A model generated the notes under the pieces. It did no database searches. It was given only the letters and a program-made list of their open reading frames with translations, and was not told the DNA's origin. Position numbers and translations under genes: made by a program. Source: Mycolicibacter sp. MU0083 (GTDB taxonomy: Bacteria > Actinomycetota > Actinomycetes > Mycobacteriales > Mycobacteriaceae). From it: a DNA stretch of 64,000 bases. Shown one piece after another: positions 8,749 to 17,942 of the stretch. Position 1 is the first letter of the stretch. Each line of letters begins with the position of its first letter. The stretch lies in assembly GCF_963378075.1 (NCBI RefSeq), contig NZ_OY726394.1:868001-932000 (forward strand), given 5' to 3'.

Positions 8749-11376
8749 ATGAATCGTGCTACATGGCGTGGGCGACGTCCCGGGCGTCTGAATCGTCTGA
8801 ATCGGGCTGCGGGATCCACGAGTGCAGTGGCGGCGTTCCTTGCGCTGGGGCTTACTCCGGTGGCGATGCCTGCCGCCCAAGCAGACTGGGACTTCGATTT
8901 CGTCGACGACCTAGCCGATTCGGCGTTCGTCGCCGATGTGCTGGATCCGGGGTCCTGGTTCGATCCCGACACTGCCTGGGACGTCAACTACGCGGCGTTC
9001 GCCACGATCCTCTACGAGGGTCTGCAGGCCAACATCACCGACCCGAGCAACGCCGACGATCTCGAGTCCCTCAACCAACTGTGGGTTGACGTGTTCGGGC
9101 GCACGTTGATCGGCAACGGTGTTGCAGGCGCCGACGAGCCGAATACGTCATGGCTGGGCTGGCTGGTCGGCGGCGATCTGGGCGATGGTGGGGTCATCTT
9201 CGGTGACGGCGCTGCGGGGGCGGCGGGTATGGCCGGCGGGGCTGCCGGGCTGTTCGGTATCGGCGGCGCGGGCGGCGCCGGGGCTGACGCCTACATCGAT
9301 CAGGACGGCGTTTTCCACGCCGCGACTGCCGGCGGTGCCGGTGGGTCCGGCGGTTGGCTCTTCGGCGACGGTGGTGTCGGCGGCGCCGGGGGTGACGGCC
9401 TGAGTGCCACCGCCGATCACGCCGCCAGTGATGGTGCTGCCGGCGGCGCAGGCGGTGCGGCCCTGGGGGTCGGCGACGGCGGAACCGGTGGCGCAGGCGG
9501 CGACGGTGGCGACGGACTCGACGGTGCGACCGGCGCGCTCGCCAACGGCGGCAACGGTGGGGTCGGTGGTGCCGGTGGTGCCAGCGGCGCCCAGGGAGGT
9601 AACGCCGGCGTGGGTGGCGCCGGGGGGCACGGCGGTGCGGGTGGTACCGGTGGCGGCGGCCAGGACGGTCGCGCCGGCGACTGGATCAACGACTGGGGCA
9701 ACGGCGTCGGCAATGGTGAGGACGGCGGTGTCGGTGGTGCCGGTGGCAACGGTGGCCGCGGTGGAGACGGTGGTGCGGCGGGCGCGTTGAAGAACAGCGT
9801 CGGAACGGCTGGCGCACGTGGCGCCGGTGGAGACGGCGGCAACGGTGGAGACGGTGGCGGCGGCAACGGTGGACGTGGTGCCGATGGCACCGCGGACAAC
9901 ATCCACGGCGGCAACGGTGGCCGCGGCGGCTCCGGGGGTGCGGCGGGTGTCGGCGGTGCCGGCGGTGCCGGCTCGGTTGCCGGTGCTACCGGTAGCGACG
10001 GTGCGGGCAGTGGCGGCGCGGGCCGCGGCGGTGACGGCGGTGACGGCTACGACGCTGCGGCCGCTGCACCCGGCACCCACGGGGGTAACGGCGGTAACGG
10101 CGGTCAGGGTGGCGGGGACACCGGCCGCGGCGGTGATGGGGGCCGCGGCGGCAACGGCGCCGACGGTAGCGAAACCGTCAGCGCGGGTCGTGGTGGTGAC
10201 GGCGGCAATGGCGGTCTCGGGGGCGGCGCCACCAGCGCGTCGGGGGTCCTGGTATGGAGCGGCAACGGCGTCGGCGGAAATGGTGGTGAAGGTGGCAACG
10301 GCGGCAACAGCGTCGGGTTGTTCGATAGTGGTGGCTCCGTTGGTGGCTGGGCCGGCGACGGCGGAAACGGTGGTTTCGGAGGTGGCGGCGGCGGTAACGG
10401 CGGTGACGGCGGCGACGGCGGTAACAGCCTCCACTTCTTGGCGGGACGGGGCGGCAATGGTGGTTTCGGCGGCGATAGCACCGGCGGCCGCGGTGGCGAT
10501 GGCGGCGATGGCGGCAACGGCGGAGCTGGCTACCTCCAGACCGAGGAAGGCGGCTGGGGCGGTCGCGGTGGCTACGGCAATGGCGGTGGGAGTGGTGGCG
10601 ACGGCGGCCTCAGCGGGGCTGGCATCGCCGGTGGCGTCGGTGGCAACGGCGGTGGTGGCGAGTTCGGCGGTGGTGGTGGCGGCGGGGGCGGTGGTGGCGC
10701 CGGCCGGGTTGGCGGTGTCGGCGGTGTCGGCGGCGACGGCGGCGACGGCGGCGAGGGCAGCGGGCTACGCTACGGCGCGCTCGGGTGGTACGGCGGTATG
10801 GGCGGCTACGGCGGGAACGGCGGCCAAGGTGGCTATGGGGTCGGGCTCCACAGTGTCGGCGGCGACGGCGGTGCCGGTGGAAACGGCGGTAACGGCGTGT
10901 ACAGCAGCAGCAGCGGTCTGGGCACCGCGACAGGTGGCGACGGCGGCTACGGTGGCCACGGTGGCCGCGGCGGAATCGGCGTAACTGACCCGGGCGTAGC
11001 CATCGGAGGCCGCGGCGGCGACGGCGGACATGGCGGCGACGGCGGCAACGGCACCGCCAGCGGATCATCGACAAGCGCCAGTGGCGGTCGTGGCGGCGAC
11101 GGCGGGTACGGCGGCGGTCACAGTTACGACGACGGAGCCATCGGTGGCGATGGCGGCGACGGCGGAAACGGCGGAAACGGCACCAGCAGTACCGCGGAAG
11201 AGTACGGTGCCGGCGGCTACGGTGGCCACGGCGGCGCCGGCGGGCTCGAAGGCGCCAATGGGGACGGACACGGTGGTCGCGGAGGTGACGGCAGCGATGG
11301 CGCCGGAACCGACGGTAGCCGCGGCCAAGACGGAGGCGAAGGCTGGGGCGACGGTACCCCGGGTGCCAACGGCTAG
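8749..11376 (+). CDS. PGRS repeat protein with a Sec-like leader in place of PE
   Basis: An 875-residue protein, most of it Gly-Gly-X repeats (GGAGGx[10 protein letters not shown]) from about residue 145 to the C-terminus. The N-terminus is basic ([19 protein letters not shown]), then has a hydrophobic stretch ending near AAQA, which looks like an export signal; there is no PE domain. Around residues 120-130 it carries FGRTLIGNG, close to the GRPLIGNG motif that links PE domains to PGRS repeats and is thought to anchor them in the outer membrane. A GAAGGGAAG ribosome site precedes the ATG. PGRS proteins are surface proteins of largely unknown function. Expression may depend on the LAL genes upstream. 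Confidence 0.85.
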   Translation: MNRATWRGRRPGRLNRLNRAAGSTSAVAAFLALGLTPVAMPAAQADWDFDFVDDLADSAFVADVLDPGSWFDPDTAWDVNYAAFATILYEGLQANITDPSNADDLESLNQLWVDVFGRTLIGNGVAGADEPNTSWLGWLVGGDLGDGGVIFGDGAAGAAGMAGGAAGLFGIGGAGGAGADAYIDQDGVFHAATAGGAGGSGGWLFGDGGVGGAGGDGLSATADHAASDGAAGGAGGAALGVGDGGTGGAGGDGGDGLDGATGALANGGNGGVGGAGGASGAQGGNAGVGGAGGHGGAGGTGGGGQDGRAGDWINDWGNGVGNGEDGGVGGAGGNGGRGGDGGAAGALKNSVGTAGARGAGGDGGNGGDGGGGNGGRGADGTADNIHGGNGGRGGSGGAAGVGGAGGAGSVAGATGSDGAGSGGAGRGGDGGDGYDAAAAAPGTHGGNGGNGGQGGGDTGRGGDGGRGGNGADGSETVSAGRGGDGGNGGLGGGATSASGVLVWSGNGVGGNGGEGGNGGNSVGLFDSGGSVGGWAGDGGNGGFGGGGGGNGGDGGDGGNSLHFLAGRGGNGGFGGDSTGGRGGDGGDGGNGGAGYLQTEEGGWGGRGGYGNGGGSGGDGGLSGAGIAGGVGGNGGGGEFGGGGGGGGGGGAGRVGGVGGVGGDGGDGGEGSGLRYGALGWYGGMGGYGGNGGQGGYGVGLHSVGGDGGAGGNGGNGVYSSSSGLGTATGGDGGYGGHGGRGGIGVTDPGVAIGGRGGDGGHGGDGGNGTASGSSTSASGGRGGDGGYGGGHSYDDGAIGGDGGDGGNGGNGTSSTAEEYGAGGYGGHGGAGGLEGANGDGHGGRGGDGSDGAGTDGSRGQDGGEGWGDGTPGANG

Positions 11377-11400
11377 CGGCAGTGGCGACTACGCACGCAA

Positions 11401-11436
11401 CCGGTAGCGAAGGCGTCAAACGCCTTCGCATACCGG
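11401..11436 (+). terminator. Strong hairpin after the PGRS gene
   Basis: CCGGTA-GCGAAGGCGT, loop CAA, ACGCCTTCGC-A-TACCGG: 16 base pairs with one bulged A. It has no T-run, as is common for mycobacterial terminators. It separates the PGRS gene from the holin-like gene, whose start lies 23 bases downstream. Confidence 0.6.
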
Positions 11437-11458
11437 GCCGGCGTGGCACGATCTGCCC

Positions 11459-11857
11459 ATGACCGCCTTCCTGCTGCGCGCCGCCCTCACCGGATTGGCG
11501 CTGTGGATCGTCACCAAGATCGTTCCGGGGATCACGTTCGTCGGCGGCGAGACCACGGTGCAGCGGGCCGGAATCATCTTTGTGGTCGCGCTGATCTTCG
11601 GTTTGGTCAATGCGTTCGTCAAACCCGTGGTGCAACTGCTGTCGATCCCGCTGTACATCCTGACCCTCGGACTGTTCCACATCGTGGTCAACGCGCTGAT
11701 GCTGTGGATCACCGCCTGGATCACCGACAACACCACCCACTGGGGCCTGCACATCGACCAGTTCTGGTGGACGGCGGTCTGGGGCGCGATCGTGTTGTCG
11801 CTGGTGGGCTGGGTGCTGTCGCTGGTATTGCGCGACGCCGGGCGCATCGCCCGATAA
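11459..11857 (+). CDS. Phage-holin-4-like small membrane protein
   Basis: A 132-residue integral membrane protein with about four hydrophobic segments (roughly residues 3-20, 36-52, 56-80 and 98-125). It matches the widespread bacterial family annotated as 'phage holin family 4 / superfamily IV' (short proteins with an N-terminal LRLLIxALAL-type segment and an IxPxL loop). Despite the name these are housekeeping-type membrane proteins of unknown role in actinobacteria. The ATG at 11459 is followed 18 bases after the stop by the DNA glycosylase gene, suggesting joint transcription. No phage genes are nearby. Confidence 0.7.
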   Translation: MTAFLLRAALTGLALWIVTKIVPGITFVGGETTVQRAGIIFVVALIFGLVNAFVKPVVQLLSIPLYILTLGLFHIVVNALMLWITAWITDNTTHWGLHIDQFWWTAVWGAIVLSLVGWVLSLVLRDAGRIAR

Positions 11858-11875
11858 GCGGGCAGACTCGGGCGC

Positions 11876-12739
11876 ATGCCGGAGTTGCCCGAAGTCGAAG
11901 CGCTCGCCGACCATCTGCGTCGGCGCGCGGTAGGCGCCACCATCGGGCGTATCGACGTTGCGGCCCTGTCGGTGCTCAAGACCTTCGACCCGCCGGTGGC
12001 GGAGTTGCACGGCCGGGCCGTGACGGGTGCGCATCGCTGGGGCAAGTATCTGGGTGTACAGGCCGGTGGGCTGTACCTGATCGCGCACCTGTCGCGGGCG
12101 GGGTGGTTGCGCTGGTCGGACCGGCTGGCGCCGGCCCCGCTGCGGCCGGGTAAGGGTCCGATCGCGCTGCGGGTGCACCTCGGCACACCCGGGCAGGCGC
12201 CGGGCTTCGATCTGACCGAGGCCGGCACCCAGAAGCGCTTGGCGGTGTGGCTGGTCGACGATCCGGCGAAGGTGCCCGGTATCGCCGGATTGGGGCCCGA
12301 CGCGCTTGCGGTCGGCGCCGACGATCTGGTGCGGCTGTTTGCCGGTAACACCGGCCGGATCAAGAACGTCATCACCGACCAGAAGGTGATCGCGGGGATC
12401 GGCAACGCCTACAGTGACGAAATTCTGCATACCGCAAAGATTTCCCCCTTCGCCACCGCCGCCAGGTTGACGCATGTGCAGCTGGTGGGGCTGCACGACG
12501 CCATGGGCAGGGTTCTCGGCGACGCGGTGGACCGGTCGGTGGGCCAGCAAGCCGCCACGTTGAAGGGCGAGAAGCGTTCCGGGCTGCGGGTGCATGCCCG
12601 CGCCGGTTTGCCCTGCCCGGTGTGTTCGGACACCGTTCGCGAGATATCGTTTGCCGATAAGTCATTTCAGTACTGCCCCACATGTCAGACCGGCGGTAAG
12701 GTGCTGGCCGACCGGAGGATGTCCAAGCTGCTCAAGTAG
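11876..12739 (+). CDS. Fpg/Nei-family DNA glycosylase
   Basis: Base-excision repair glycosylase/AP lyase of the Fpg/Nei family (287 residues). It begins MPELPEVEA, so the catalytic Pro2 and Glu3 are intact, and Lys57 in RWGKYLG matches the conserved beta-hairpin lysine. The C-terminal zinc finger is complete: Cys247, Cys250, Cys267 and Cys270 (CPVC...CPTC). Gene order places it at the position of M. tuberculosis Rv0944, but that protein is to my memory shorter, while this one is full length. Likely substrates are oxidised purines or pyrimidines; which class cannot be told here. Confidence 0.85.
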   Translation: MPELPEVEALADHLRRRAVGATIGRIDVAALSVLKTFDPPVAELHGRAVTGAHRWGKYLGVQAGGLYLIAHLSRAGWLRWSDRLAPAPLRPGKGPIALRVHLGTPGQAPGFDLTEAGTQKRLAVWLVDDPAKVPGIAGLGPDALAVGADDLVRLFAGNTGRIKNVITDQKVIAGIGNAYSDEILHTAKISPFATAARLTHVQLVGLHDAMGRVLGDAVDRSVGQQAATLKGEKRSGLRVHARAGLPCPVCSDTVREISFADKSFQYCPTCQTGGKVLADRRMSKLLK

Positions 12740-12762
12740 CGGCCCACGGCTAAGCTGCCGTG

Positions 12763-13512
12763 GTGACCCGTCAGAAGATCCTCATAACCGGCGCCAGTTC
12801 CGGCCTGGGTGCAGGCATGGCCCGCGTATTCGCTGCGCAGGGACGCGATTTGGCGCTGTGCGCTCGGAGAACTGACCGGCTCGATGACCTGAAGGCCGAG
12901 TTGACGGCCCGCTATCCGGGTATCAAGGTCGCCGTCGCGGCACTCGATGTGAACGATCATGACGCCGTTCCGGAAGTCTTCGGTCGGTTCGCCGCAGAAC
13001 TCGGCGGGCTCGACCGGGTGATCGTCAACGCGGGCATCGGCAAGGGCGCGCCGCTGGGATCCGGCAAACTGTGGGCCAACAAGGCCACCATCGAAACCAA
13101 CCTGGTTGCGGCACTGGTGCAGATCGAGACCGCACTGGAGATGTTCAAGGCCGGCGGCGGTGGGCACCTGGTGTTGGTCTCCTCGGTGCTCGGCAACAAG
13201 GGGCTCCCCGGCGTCAAGGCCGCCTATGCCGCCAGCAAAGCTGGGGTGTCCTCGCTGGGGGAGTCCCTGCGCGCGGAATACCCGCGCGGACCGATCCGGG
13301 TCACGGTGCTCGAGCCGGGGTACATCGAATCGGAGATGACGGCGAAATCGGAGTCGACGCTGCTGATGGTGGACAACGAATCCGGGGTCAAGGCCCTGGT
13401 GCGGGCGATCGAGCGCGAAACCGGTCACGCCGTGGTTCCGCGGTGGCCCTGGGCTCCGCTGGTGTGGTTGCTGCGCCGGATGCCGCCGCGGTTCACCAGA
13501 CGGTTCGCCTGA
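12763..13512 (+). CDS. Short-chain dehydrogenase/reductase
   Basis: NAD(P)-dependent SDR of about 249 residues. The N-terminal dinucleotide motif is TGASSGLG, the NAG motif is VNAGIG, and the catalytic set Ser141/142-Tyr156-Lys160 (YAASK, counted from GTG 12760) is present, as in classical SDRs. Two adjacent GTG codons (12760, 12763) could start it. The C-terminus WLLRRMPPRFTRRF is amphipathic and basic and may touch the membrane. It is the positional counterpart of Rv0945. The substrate is unknown. Confidence 0.8.
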   Translation: MTRQKILITGASSGLGAGMARVFAAQGRDLALCARRTDRLDDLKAELTARYPGIKVAVAALDVNDHDAVPEVFGRFAAELGGLDRVIVNAGIGKGAPLGSGKLWANKATIETNLVAALVQIETALEMFKAGGGGHLVLVSSVLGNKGLPGVKAAYAASKAGVSSLGESLRAEYPRGPIRVTVLEPGYIESEMTAKSESTLLMVDNESGVKALVRAIERETGHAVVPRWPWAPLVWLLRRMPPRFTRRFA

Positions 13513-13530
13513 CCTGCCCGCCGGCGGGGA

Positions 13531-14370
13531 TCAGCGCATCGATTCCCTGATCCAGTCCAGGGCGTCGGCCCTCCTGCGGTAGACCAGTAGCCCCGCCTTG
13601 GCGATCAGGAACGCCGCGGCGACACCCATCAGAAGCGTCGCGACGGCGTAGGCGCCGTACTCTGCCCCGCGCTGATACCGGTCGTTGACCAGCAACGTCA
13701 GGGTCTGGGACTGCCCGGGCAGGTTCGACGACACCATGATGACCGCGCCGAACTCGCCGAGGGTGCGTGCGGTGGTCAGCACGACGCCGTAGGTCAGAGC
13801 CCAGCGGATCGACGGCAGCGTGACCCGCCACAGGGTCTGCCACGCGTTGGAGCCCAGGGTCGCGGCGGCCTGCTCCTGCTCGATCCCGACCTCCAGCAGG
13901 ACCGGCTGGACCTCGCGCACGACGAACGGCAGCGTCACAAAGATGCTCGCCAGCACCATCCCGGGCAGCCCGAAGATGATCCGGAATCCGAGACTGTTCT
14001 CGACGAAACCCAGCGCGCCCGACGACCCCCACAGTGCGATCAACGCGACACCGACGATGATGGGGGACACCGCGAACGGCAGGTCGAGGATGGACTGGAG
14101 TGCTGATCTGCCCCAGAACCTGTTGCGCACCAGCAGGATAGAGGTCGACACGCCGAACAGTGCGTTGAGCGGCACCACGATGACGACCAGCAGCAGGGAC
14201 AGTTTCACCGCCGAGACCGCGGCGGGCGTGCTCACCCAGGACCAGAACTGGTCCAGCCCGGGTGCGAAAGTCCGGTACAGAATCACCGACACCGGCGCGA
14301 TCAACATCACGCCGAGATAGGTCAGGACCGCCAACCGCAGGGCGTGGCGCTTCCCCGGCCACCCCGTCAT
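13531..14370 (-). CDS. cysW: Sulfate/thiosulfate ABC transporter permease CysW
   Basis: Inner-membrane permease subunit (about 279 residues) for sulfate import. It has six or so hydrophobic segments and the EAA loop region ATLGSNAWQTLWRVTLP, followed by TARTLGEFGAVIMVS, which is characteristic of CysW. Its ATG overlaps the stop of cysT as ATGA, so the two are translated together. No cysA ATPase gene follows: the next gene is the convergent SDR. The ATPase must be encoded elsewhere for this to work. Confidence 0.85.
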   Translation of the reverse strand: MTGWPGKRHALRLAVLTYLGVMLIAPVSVILYRTFAPGLDQFWSWVSTPAAVSAVKLSLLLVVIVVPLNALFGVSTSILLVRNRFWGRSALQSILDLPFAVSPIIVGVALIALWGSSGALGFVENSLGFRIIFGLPGMVLASIFVTLPFVVREVQPVLLEVGIEQEQAAATLGSNAWQTLWRVTLPSIRWALTYGVVLTTARTLGEFGAVIMVSSNLPGQSQTLTLLVNDRYQRGAEYGAYAVATLLMGVAAAFLIAKAGLLVYRRRADALDWIRESMR

Positions 14371-15233
14371 GCGGCGTCCTCCTCCCGCTTGGCGGCCCGC
14401 CCGCCCACGGTGCGCAGCACGGCCAACACGGCAAACGAGATGGCCAGCAGCACAATCGATATCGCAGCAGCACTGGTGTGGTCGTCGTTCTCGATCAACG
14501 AGCGGATCCATTGCGAGGACACCTCGGTGCGGCCCGGTACCGCACCCCCGATCGTCACCACCGAACCGAACTCGGCGACGCAGCGCGAAAACGCAAGCCC
14601 GGCACCGGTCAGCAACGCCGGCCGCAGAGCCGGCAGCACGACCATGGCGAACGTCGTCAGTCGGGTGGCGCCCAGCGACGCGGCGGCCTCCTCGGCGTCA
14701 CGATCGACTTCCAGCAGCACCGGCTGCACGGCGCGGACCACCAGCGGAAGCGTGACGAAGGCCAGGGCCATCGCCACCCCCGGGGGCGTGTGCTGCAGAT
14801 GAATGCCGACCGGACTGGAGTTGCCGTACAGGGCCAGCATCACCAGGCTGGTGACGATCGTGGGCAGCGCGAAGGGCAGGTCGATCAACGCGTCGATCAC
14901 GCCCTTCCCCGGGAATTCATCACGCACCAACACCCAGGCGGTCGCCAGACCGAACACCACGTCGAGCGCGGTGACGAGTACCGAAATCGTCAGCGTCACC
15001 CGGAAGGATTCCAGCGCCGCATGGGTCGTGACCGCCGACCGGAAGCCCTGCCAACCCCGTCCGCCGGCCTGCCAGGCGATCGCGAGCAGTGGCAGCAGCA
15101 CGATCAGCGAGAGCCAGAGTGCGGTCACGCCGACCCGGATCGTCGGGTACGGGGACGTGACCGTCACCGGCGGAATCCGAGAGTAGAACGCATGGCTGAC
15201 CTTCCAATGCCCGAGACGGCGGGTGCCGGGCAC
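14367..15233 (-). CDS. cysT: Sulfate/thiosulfate ABC transporter permease CysT
   Basis: Partner permease of CysW (288 residues from this start; GTG 15167 would give 266). The hydrophobic core begins VGVTALWLSLIVLLPLLA, and the EAA loop reads ASLGATRLTTFAMVVLPALR followed by RCVAEFGSVVTIGG, as in CysT/CysU. In most actinobacteria a periplasmic sulfate-binding gene (subI/cysP) precedes cysT. Here there are 428 non-coding bases instead. From memory, this pair is absent between Rv0945 and Rv0946c in M. tuberculosis, where the sulfate operon lies elsewhere. Confidence 0.85.
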   Translation of the reverse strand: MPGTRRLGHWKVSHAFYSRIPPVTVTSPYPTIRVGVTALWLSLIVLLPLLAIAWQAGGRGWQGFRSAVTTHAALESFRVTLTISVLVTALDVVFGLATAWVLVRDEFPGKGVIDALIDLPFALPTIVTSLVMLALYGNSSPVGIHLQHTPPGVAMALAFVTLPLVVRAVQPVLLEVDRDAEEAAASLGATRLTTFAMVVLPALRPALLTGAGLAFSRCVAEFGSVVTIGGAVPGRTEVSSQWIRSLIENDDHTSAAAISIVLLAISFAVLAVLRTVGGRAAKREEDAA

Positions 15234-15661
15234 CCGTGGTGACTACCGGCAGGCGTGCCGGTGGTGGGAAGTCAGCGACGACAGTGCACCGCGAAACCGG
15301 TCCCGCGCCCGCCGGCGCAACGGACGCGGACGAGTGCCGTTGTGGCACTTCGACCGACACGGGATGGCAGCTGCATGGCGGTAGCCTAAGCGCGACCGGA
15401 TACCGGCCCGGGGTGCCCGGAGCCGGACGGATCGGCGGCGCGGATAGCTGGTCGGGGCGTGAAAGCCACGATTCCCCGGGCTCAGGATGCCGGCGGGAGG
15501 CTTTCGCTGATAGGCGAAATACATTGGGGCCGAACGTAATCGATGATCGATCCGATATCGTGATGCCACTGCGCGCCGGCCGGCCGGACCGCCGTCGGGA
15601 CCGGTGCCGCGGCGCGCCGGGCCGAAAGACTCACGGTGAGGCGAAATCGCCCAACCCGGGA
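15234..15661. other. Long non-coding gap between cysT and pgi
   Basis: No reading frame here resembles a protein; leftward frames give only Arg/Pro-rich shadow sequence with no trace of a sulfate-binding protein. The gap contains a hairpin (15461-15505), a symmetrical ATCGAT-G-ATCGAT (15539-15551) and probably the cysT promoter and leader. Its length is unusual in this gene-dense window. Confidence 0.6.
15461..15505 (-). promoter_or_regulatory. Hairpin in the presumed cysTW leader
   Basis: Read leftward, GAAAGCC (15505-15499) pairs with GGCTTTC (15467-15461) around a 31-base GC-rich internal part. It lies about 230 bases before the cysT start. I compared it by eye with SAM-IV, cobalamin and molybdenum-cofactor riboswitches and found no match. 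It may be a sulfur-responsive leader or just a stem in GC-rich DNA. Confidence 0.25.
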
Positions 15662-17326
15662 TCAGACCGGTCGGCCCCGTTGCGTCCGGTAGCGGCGCAC
15701 CAGCGCATCGGTGGAACTGTCGGTCTGTGCGGCCGGGGGAGCGTCGTCGGTGAGCACCGGCAGCAACGCCTTGGCCTGCGTCTTGCCCAGCTCCACGCCC
15801 CACTGGTCGAAGGAGTCGATGCCCCACACCACACCCGCGGTGAACACCTGGTGCTCGTAGAGCGCGATCAACTGCCCCAGCACCGACGGGGTGAGCCGGG
15901 TGGCCAGGATGGAGGTGGTGGGGCGGTTGCCGGGCATGACCTTGTGCGGCACGACATCGGCGGGGGTGCCCTCGGCGGCGATCTCCTCGGCGGTTCTGCC
16001 GAACGCCAGGACCTGGGTCTGGGCCAGGAAGTTGCTCATCAGCAGGTCGTGCATGCTGCCGACACCGTCGGCGGTGGCGAGGTCGTCGAGCGGCTCGGCG
16101 AAGCCGATGAAATCGGCCGGGATCAACCGGGTGCCCTGGTGCAGCAACTGGTAGAAGGCGTGCTGGCCGTTCGTTCCGGGCTCACCCCAATAGATTTCAC
16201 CGGTATCGGTGCGCACCGGACTGCCGTCCACGCGGGTCGACTTGCCGTTGGACTCCATGGTGAGCTGCTGCAGGTACGCCGCAAAGCGATCCAGGTCGTT
16301 GGAGTAGGGCAGCACGGCGCGGGACTGGGCGCCGAAGAAGTTCGCGTACCACAGTCCGATCAGGCCGAGCAGTGCCGGCGCGTTGGCCTCCAGCGGTGCG
16401 CTGCGGAAGTGCTCGTCGACGATACGGAACCCGGACAGGAACTCCGCGAAGCGTTCCCGGCCGATCACCGCCATCACCGACAGCCCGATCGCCGAATCCA
16501 CCGAGTACCGTCCGCCGACCCAATCCCAGAACCCGAACATGTTCGCGGTGTCGATGCCGAACTCCTCGACCAGTCGCGCATTGGTGGACACCGCCACGAA
16601 GTGCTTCGAGACCGCGTCGTCGCCCAGGGCACCGGTGAGCCAGCGGCGTGCCGCGGTGGCGTTGGTGAGCGTCTCCAGTGTCGAGAACGTCTTGGAGGCC
16701 ACGATGAAAAGGGTGGTGGCCGGATCCAGGTCGGCCAGCTTCGCGGTCAGATCGGCGGGGTCGACATTGGAGACGAACCGCGCCGAGACGCCGGCGTCGG
16801 CGTAGTGCCGCAAAGCGTGGTCCACCATGACCGGGCCCAGATCCGAGCCGCCGATCCCGATGTTGACGACGGTCCGGATGCGTTCCCCGGTGGCGCCCGT
16901 CCACGCGCCGCTGCGCAGTCGGTCGGTGAAATCGCCCATCGCGTCCAGCACCGCGTGCACATCGGCGACGACGTCGCGGCCGTCGACGTGCAACTGGGCG
17001 TCGCGGGGCAGGCGCAGTGCGGTGTGCAGCACCGCCCGGTCCTCCGAGGTGTTGATGTGCGCGCCGGCGAACATCGCGTCGCGCCGGTCTTCGAGTGCGG
17101 CCGTCCGGGCCAGATCGACCAACAGTCGGATGGTCTCGGCGGTGACGCGGTGCTTGCTGTAGTCGATGTAGAGGTCGCCGACGGTCACGGTGAACGCGGT
17201 GCCGCGTTCGGGATCGTCGGCGAACAGTCGGCGCAGGTGGGTCTCACCGATCTGTCGATGATGCTTGCGCAGCGCGTCCCAGGCCGGGGTGGCGGAGATG
17301 TCGGAGATCTGCGTCACGGAGCTCAT
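15662..17326 (-). CDS. pgi: Glucose-6-phosphate isomerase
   Basis: Cytosolic enzyme interconverting glucose 6-phosphate and fructose 6-phosphate in glycolysis and gluconeogenesis. The 554 residues are the normal length for the family. Signature regions are present: [12 protein letters not shown] (sugar-phosphate loop), the [13 protein letters not shown] phosphate-binding segment, [13 protein letters not shown] and [17 protein letters not shown] with the active-site histidine. The ATG at 17326 follows a short intergenic gap after the chorismate mutase gene on the same strand. Position and neighbours match Rv0946c. Confidence 0.95.
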   Translation of the reverse strand: MSSVTQISDISATPAWDALRKHHRQIGETHLRRLFADDPERGTAFTVTVGDLYIDYSKHRVTAETIRLLVDLARTAALEDRRDAMFAGAHINTSEDRAVLHTALRLPRDAQLHVDGRDVVADVHAVLDAMGDFTDRLRSGAWTGATGERIRTVVNIGIGGSDLGPVMVDHALRHYADAGVSARFVSNVDPADLTAKLADLDPATTLFIVASKTFSTLETLTNATAARRWLTGALGDDAVSKHFVAVSTNARLVEEFGIDTANMFGFWDWVGGRYSVDSAIGLSVMAVIGRERFAEFLSGFRIVDEHFRSAPLEANAPALLGLIGLWYANFFGAQSRAVLPYSNDLDRFAAYLQQLTMESNGKSTRVDGSPVRTDTGEIYWGEPGTNGQHAFYQLLHQGTRLIPADFIGFAEPLDDLATADGVGSMHDLLMSNFLAQTQVLAFGRTAEEIAAEGTPADVVPHKVMPGNRPTTSILATRLTPSVLGQLIALYEHQVFTAGVVWGIDSFDQWGVELGKTQAKALLPVLTDDAPPAAQTDSSTDALVRRYRTQRGRPV

Positions 17327-17371
17327 ACCCCGACATTAGCGGCCGGGGTACGGCGCAGCGGTGATCGCTGC

Positions 17372-17710
17372 TCAGTGACCGAGCCGGCCGCGGCCCAGCC
17401 GAAGCAGCAGCATGGCCAGGTCCTTGCCGTCCTCGCCGAGTTCGCTGTACCGCTCGATCACCTTCATCTCGCGGCTGTGCACCAGGCGGGTACCGCCGGA
17501 GGCCATCCGGGCCTTGCCGATCTCCTGGGCCACCTCGGTGCGGCGCTTCACCGCGGCCAGAATCTCGGCGTCGAGGCGGTCGATCTCGTGGCGCAGCCGA
17601 TCGATCTCGGGCAGCTGTTCGGATTGGGCAGTCATGGTTAGGACTCCAGGTTCTTGCTGTCGGTGGATTCTGGTCCCGTTGACTTCATCTGTCGACCCGG
17701 CCTCACCCAA
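17372..17710 (-). CDS. Intracellular chorismate mutase (AroQ-delta)
   Basis: Small all-alpha chorismate mutase converting chorismate to prephenate for Phe/Tyr synthesis. The core IDRLRHEIDRLDAEIL plus VKRRTEV and IGKARMASGGTRLVHSREM are nearly identical to the M. tuberculosis Rv0948c family, whose members are weak alone and are activated by binding DAHP synthase through a C-terminal LGRGRLGH tail, which is kept here. The start is uncertain: an ATG at 17635 (MTAQSEQ) removes 25 poorly conserved residues and would be equally plausible. Confidence 0.85.
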   Translation of the reverse strand: MGEAGSTDEVNGTRIHRQQEPGVLTMTAQSEQLPEIDRLRHEIDRLDAEILAAVKRRTEVAQEIGKARMASGGTRLVHSREMKVIERYSELGEDGKDLAMLLLRLGRGRLGH

Positions 17711-17942
17711 CAGACGAGCCCCGGGTCGGTGAAGCGGACCGCGGGGCTCAGGCGTTGCAGCTAAACCACGGGCACCGCTGACCGGTACCCGTAAAAAAAT
17801 CGACGCTGCATGTCGAGCACGAACCGAAGTCTGCCACTAACGGCCGTGCCAGCGCAAAGACTGTCGTGGGGCGGCGGTACGTTGGGGAGCGTTATGACCC
17901 GCCGACGACGATGCAGAGCGCAGCGATGAGGAGGAGTGGCGG

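Noticed and set aside
9300..11370. Dense short repeats that could suggest a CRISPR or satellite array
   Set aside because: They are codon-level Gly-Gly-X repeats in one open frame; there are no constant-length repeats or unique spacers.
11459..11857. Prophage remnant suggested by a holin-like protein
   Set aside because: This family is widespread as a stand-alone chromosomal membrane protein and no other phage genes, integrase or att sites are nearby.
10610..12595. Long leftward open frame of 661 codons across the PGRS and glycosylase genes
   Set aside because: Antisense shadow of GC-rich coding DNA: its translation is Arg/His-rich with no family features, and the forward genes are clear.
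15461..15505. Riboswitch (SAM-IV, cobalamin or molybdenum cofactor) before cysT
   Set aside because: The conserved core sequences of those classes were not found; kept only as an unassigned hairpin.
17711..17942. tRNA or small RNA gene in the gap before uvrD1
   Set aside because: No cloverleaf, CCA end or promoter-hairpin unit could be seen; it is most likely the divergent promoter region.
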